DNA of 43,718 bases from Gammaproteobacteria bacterium (GTDB taxonomy: Bacteria > Pseudomonadota > Gammaproteobacteria > SZUA-140), in the NCBI GenBank assembly GCA_026982565.1, contig JALSGV010000174.1, forward strand, positions 1-43,718, read 5' to 3'. The notes under the pieces were generated by a model. That model saw only the letters and a program-made list of their open reading frames with translations. It had not been told where the DNA came from and made no database searches. Shown one piece after another: positions 40,580 to 43,718 of the stretch. The translations under genes were made by a program, and so were the position numbers. Position 1 is the first letter of the stretch, and every line of letters begins with the position of its first letter.

Positions 40580-42613
40580 TCACCTGTTCCTTCTGCGGTA
40601 GTTGGCGCCAATGACCGGCAAGGCCTCCAGTTGGGTACTCAGAAAGGTGCTTGTCGCGGTCAGGTTGCTGACCAGCAGGTCCAGCGCGGTATACTGCGCG
40701 CGCAGGCGTGCCTCAAACGAGTCCATGCGCCGCACCAGGGCATCCCGGTCGTCGCCGATGGAAGATATTTGATTGTTCAGGCTGTCGGTTACGGAAGTAA
40801 AGATACCGTCACTGTCCAGCATGCCGGTGAGAACCGTGTCCAGTTGATCCGCATAGCCCCTGGAAAAGTTGATCACCCCGCGAGCACCCACGGAGCCGCC
40901 ACTTACCATGAGGGACAGACCTGTCGCGTTGCCCGTGGTGGCGGTCAGAACCTGGCCAGAGCCATCAGCGGCAACGCCGTCTATGGTCCCCGCCACATCC
41001 ACGCCGGCGGTAACGGCGGGGCTGGCGCCGAACAGATCTGTCGCCGCCGTACCACCGCTGATGGACACAGAGGACGACGATCCGTAGCTGTCCGAGATCA
41101 ATGACAGTACACCGGCGTTTTCGGAAACCGTCACACTGAGCCCCGCGTCCTGGATCTCGCTGGCCGCATTGATCCTCGACTGAAGCTCAGCGGCAAGACT
41201 CGCAGCCGTGTAACTGCCGGCGGCAAGGGTCACCGTCACAGCGGTTCCGTCAACCGACAGGCTCAAGGTATCATTGACGCCCGCTGAGATGGCCAACGCC
41301 GCGGCAGCGGAGCCATCCAGCCTCCCCTGGGTCGCCAGCTGCGTGACATTCACGGCATAGGCGCCACCCAGTGTGCTGTCCGTTGACGCGTCCACCTTGA
41401 TCAAGGAATCACTCGCCGTCCCGTAGGCGGCAAACAGCCCGGTTACGGCGTCGGGATTGGCGTTGATAGCATCGTTCAGCATCGCGCTGTCTACGGTCAG
41501 CGTCCCGTCCTCGGCATTGCGGATGATGCCGATGCTCGCCAGCGTTGAAAAGTCTTCCGGCAGGCCTGCAACCGGGTCGGCAAGAATACGCCGGAACTGC
41601 CCGTCCACCGAGCGCAGCAGCGCGTCGCCGTTCAGTATTCCTGAACGGCCGGTGGCGGGATCAAACGACGACAGGTCGTTGATCGTGCTCACGAGATTGT
41701 TGTACTGGTCTATGAATCTGCCGATGTTGCCCGATATTACGCTGGTATCCTCGGAAACCGTCAGGGTGGCGCTGCCCGTATCCAGCAGGGTGATGGTCAG
41801 TCCCTCGATATTTTCCTTCAGGGTATTGGTGGGGCTGCTGATGGCAATGCCGTTGAGGGTCACCTGGGCATCCTGCGCCGCCTGGGTCTGCAGCAGATTA
41901 TTGCTGTTTTCATTGAAACTGAGCAACGACAATCCACTGCTGTCCACATCGTCGCCGTCGTCGTCCGCCACGGTAATCTCGAGGCTGTTGGCGGCGCCGC
42001 TGTCTTCCGCGGTGAACGTCAGCCGGTAATTGCCGCCATCGAAGACGATCGCCGCGGCAACACCGATATCCGCTTCGTTTACGGCATCGCGTATGCCGGT
42101 CAGTGAGCCGTCGGTAATCTGTACGGTCTGCGCCCCCTTGTCCGGGTTCTGCGCGAATGGCGGTGTATAGGTATCCGTACCGGCATCATAGTTGGTGGTG
42201 CCGAAATTGAACGTCAGGCTGCCCGTGCCGACGATGTCCGACGTGGCCGTGAACTGCGCGGCGGGCAGGCTGGTATCGCTGACCAGACTGTGCGCGGCGG
42301 CCAGTTGCGTCACGTTCAATGAAAAATCGCCGACCGCGGCCGTATTGACGGCCGACACGGTCGCCACCGCGGTGTCGCTGGACTGGGAGGTCCTGACCTG
42401 GAAACCGCGGGTATCCGCCAGTGCCGCCAGGCTGTCCTGAAAACCGCTGATGGCCGACCTCAAAACGCCGAAACCGCTGAGGCGCGCCTGGAGGTCTGCT
42501 TCACGCCGGTCCAGCCGCTGCTCCACCGGCTGCCGCTCGACGGAGACAAGCTGGTTGACGATGCTGTTGACGTCGAGACCCGAACCCAGCCCCGGTGACG
42601 TGATATTTGCCAT
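40580..42613 (-). CDS. fliD: Flagellar filament cap protein FliD
   Basis: The 677-residue protein starts MANITSPGLGSGLDVNSIV, the FliD signature, at ATG 42613; the frame extends 15 codons upstream without support. It has an N-terminal FliD domain (to about 110), two hook-IN-type segments (N-V-T-Q-L-A-A near residue 105 and N-V-T-Q-L-A-T near 425) and a C-terminal FliD domain ending in coiled-coil helices (R-M-D-S-F-E-A-R-L-R-A-Q-Y-T-A-L-D). It is much longer than the usual 450-480 residues; the additional length is in the outer domains. Confidence 0.95.
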   Translation of the reverse strand: MANITSPGLGSGLDVNSIVNQLVSVERQPVEQRLDRREADLQARLSGFGVLRSAISGFQDSLAALADTRGFQVRTSQSSDTAVATVSAVNTAAVGDFSLNVTQLAAAHSLVSDTSLPAAQFTATSDIVGTGSLTFNFGTTNYDAGTDTYTPPFAQNPDKGAQTVQITDGSLTGIRDAVNEADIGVAAAIVFDGGNYRLTFTAEDSGAANSLEITVADDDGDDVDSSGLSLLSFNENSNNLLQTQAAQDAQVTLNGIAISSPTNTLKENIEGLTITLLDTGSATLTVSEDTSVISGNIGRFIDQYNNLVSTINDLSSFDPATGRSGILNGDALLRSVDGQFRRILADPVAGLPEDFSTLASIGIIRNAEDGTLTVDSAMLNDAINANPDAVTGLFAAYGTASDSLIKVDASTDSTLGGAYAVNVTQLATQGRLDGSAAAALAISAGVNDTLSLSVDGTAVTVTLAAGSYTAASLAAELQSRINAASEIQDAGLSVTVSENAGVLSLISDSYGSSSSVSISGGTAATDLFGASPAVTAGVDVAGTIDGVAADGSGQVLTATTGNATGLSLMVSGGSVGARGVINFSRGYADQLDTVLTGMLDSDGIFTSVTDSLNNQISSIGDDRDALVRRMDSFEARLRAQYTALDLLVSNLTATSTFLSTQLEALPVIGANYRRRNR

Positions 42614-42694
42614 ATTAGATCGACATCTCCACCCTTGACCGCGAATGATCAAGAGCAATGCAAATCCCGGGCCATCCCTGGCGGGAAATGCGGG

Positions 42695-43141
42695 CTAGAT
42701 ATTCACCTGCAACAACAAGCCGCCGAAGGGGGCGTCCGCCCCTGCCCGCTCCTTCAACAGGCGCGCGCCTTTCAGCACTTCCTCGCTGGGTATTTGCCGG
42801 ATGACTTCCCTGGTTTCTGAATCCAGCACGGTAATGATGGTCCTGCCGAGGTCCCTGTCGACCCGGAACTCGAGATCGCGCTGAAGATTCTGCACGTAGG
42901 CGTTGATGTCGCTGACCGCCTTCTCCAGCCTCTCCCGCCCGTCCTCTTTACGCTCATCCGCCTTGCCGGGCGGCAAGGCCTGTTCCGTTGCCGCAATCCC
43001 TTGCCGCCCGCCTTCGTCCCTCACACCGACACCGTCACCCGCCGCCGCTGCCGCGGCGGCGTCCTTCCGGCTTGCGGAGTCCAGACCGTTCCGTCCTCCG
43101 AAATGGTTCTGCATTGTCGTTATGGTGATATCAGCTGGCAT
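42695..43141 (-). CDS. flaG: FlaG family protein
   Basis: The 148-residue protein has a disordered Ala/Asp/Gly-rich N-terminal half. The conserved C-terminal FlaG domain (about 75-148) has A-V-S-D-I-N-A-Y-V-Q-N-L-Q-R-D-L-E-F-R-V-D and R-T-I-I-T-V-L-D-S-E-T-R-E-V-I-R-Q-I-P. FlaG influences filament length in Pseudomonas and Campylobacter. It lies between flagellin and fliD, the usual place. GAGGTG precedes ATG 43141. Confidence 0.93.
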   Translation of the reverse strand: MPADITITTMQNHFGGRNGLDSASRKDAAAAAAAGDGVGVRDEGGRQGIAATEQALPPGKADERKEDGRERLEKAVSDINAYVQNLQRDLEFRVDRDLGRTIITVLDSETREVIRQIPSEEVLKGARLLKERAGADAPFGGLLLQVNI

Positions 43142-43187
43142 GATCTCGCACCTCTATCACGATGTCATTCAGTTTTGTACGCGCGGT

Positions 43188-43226
43188 GAGCCTGCTGCCC
43201 GGCGTTTCCCCGCCGGGCGCAGGCTC
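43188..43226 (-). terminator. Strong terminator hairpin after flagellin
   Basis: GAGCCTGC-T-GCCCGGC and GCCGGGC-G-CAGGCTC form a 15-bp GC-rich stem broken by one bulge, around a short loop. It begins 7 bases after the flagellin stop codon. Flagellin genes usually end in a strong terminator; no U-run follows, but the stem is one of the strongest in the window. Confidence 0.75.
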
Positions 43227-43232
43227 AGACTC

Positions 43233-43718
43233 TTACTGCAGTAGCGACAGCGCCAACTGCGGCAGGCTGTTGGCCTGCGCCAGGATGGACACACCCGCCT
43301 GCTGCAGGATCTGGTTACGCGTCAGATTCGCGGTCTCGGCCGCGAAGTCGGCGTCCTGGATACGCGCGCGGGCGGCGCTGAGGTTCTCGGACGTGATGCC
43401 GATATTGGCCACCACCGCCTCGAAACGGTTCTGCAGGGCGCCCAGCGAGGCGCGTGAGCTGTTGACGCTGTTCAGGGCGCGGTCGACGATGTCGATGGCG
43501 GTCTGCGAACCAGCGGCCGTGGAGATGTCGATGCTGTCCACACCGGAATTTGCCGTGAGCGATGCAGCCGTGGTCCCGGCGGTCAGGCCGGCGTTGCCCG
43601 GGTTCGTGCCGCCGATCACCAGGTCCGCGCCATTGCTGGTCACGGAAATGGTGCCGCGGTAGGTCGCCGAGTTGGCGGTGTTGGTGCCGTCGCCACTCAA
43701 ACCCTCGTTGGTGCCTGA
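43233..43718 (-). CDS. fliC: Flagellin C-terminal part, cut by the window edge
   Basis: The frame runs to the right edge with no start codon in the window, so the N-terminal half lies outside. The visible 161 residues include the end of the variable domain and the conserved C-terminal D1/D0 helices: A-I-D-I-V-D-R-A-L-N-S-V-N-S-S-R-A-S-L-G-A-L-Q-N-R-F, I-Q-D-A-D-F-A-A-E-T-A-N-L-T-R-N-Q-I-L-Q-Q-A-G and a terminal SLLQ. The TTG at 43698-43700 is an internal Leu codon, not a start. Confidence 0.97.
   Translation of the reverse strand, partial: SGTNEGLSGDGTNTANSATYRGTISVTSNGADLVIGGTNPGNAGLTAGTTAASLTANSGVDSIDISTAAGSQTAIDIVDRALNSVNSSRASLGALQNRFEAVVANIGITSENLSAARARIQDADFAAETANLTRNQILQQAGVSILAQANSLPQLALSLLQ

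Overview
The window is the core of a polar flagellum and chemotaxis gene cluster of a gammaproteobacterium. Nearly everything from about 6.5 kb to the right end lies on the minus strand. Read in transcription order (right to left), the genes are flagellin (cut by the window edge), flaG, fliD, fliS, a fliT-like gene, a PilZ-like gene, fleQ, fleS, fleR, fliEFGHIJK, two glycosyltransferases, fliLMNOPQR, flhBAFG, fliA, cheYZAB, motCD, cheW, a 58-residue small ORF and a DUF2802 gene. This order, the FleQ/FleSR regulators and the MotCD stators resemble the Pseudomonas/Vibrio-type polar flagellar system. The AmmeMemoRadiSam genes would fit an environmental gammaproteobacterium, for example a sulfur-oxidising lineage. 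That is inference; no species can be named from the sequence.

Left region, 1-6.5 kb. A dispersed repeat is followed by an nfeD-like gene and a radical SAM gene on the minus strand. These diverge from a Memo-type gene (amrB) and an AMMECR1-type gene (amrA) on the plus strand, so the full AmmeMemoRadiSam set is present. A convergent gene encodes a membrane protein with an N-terminal GYF-like domain and pentapeptide repeats. A plus-strand c-di-GMP protein (receiver, degenerate GGDEF, intact EAL) with a good sigma-70-type promoter follows. Its 3' end overlaps that of the DUF2802 gene by 23 bases.

How the genes work together. FleQ carries the residues that bind c-di-GMP in Pseudomonas. It would control fleSR and, with FleR, later sigma-54 promoters; sigma-54-like sites are visible before fleS and fliL. 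FlhF and FlhG would set flagellar position and number. FliEFGHIJKLMNOPQR with FlhAB build the basal body, switch and export gate. FliA drives late genes. CheYZABW controls switching and MotCD powers rotation. A PilZ-like protein and an EAL protein at the two ends suggest local c-di-GMP control.

Points of interest: the complete but functionally obscure AmmeMemoRadiSam-NfeD locus; a small charged ORF between cheW and the DUF2802 gene; loss of parC/parP from the usual motD-cheW interval while CheA keeps a duplicated acidic linker motif; two glycosyltransferase genes inserted between fliK and fliL; and a composite dispersed repeat with a 14-bp-arm palindrome, present in two copies 27 kb apart, one of which abuts the fliK stop codon. 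No tRNA, rRNA, CRISPR array or insertion sequence was seen.
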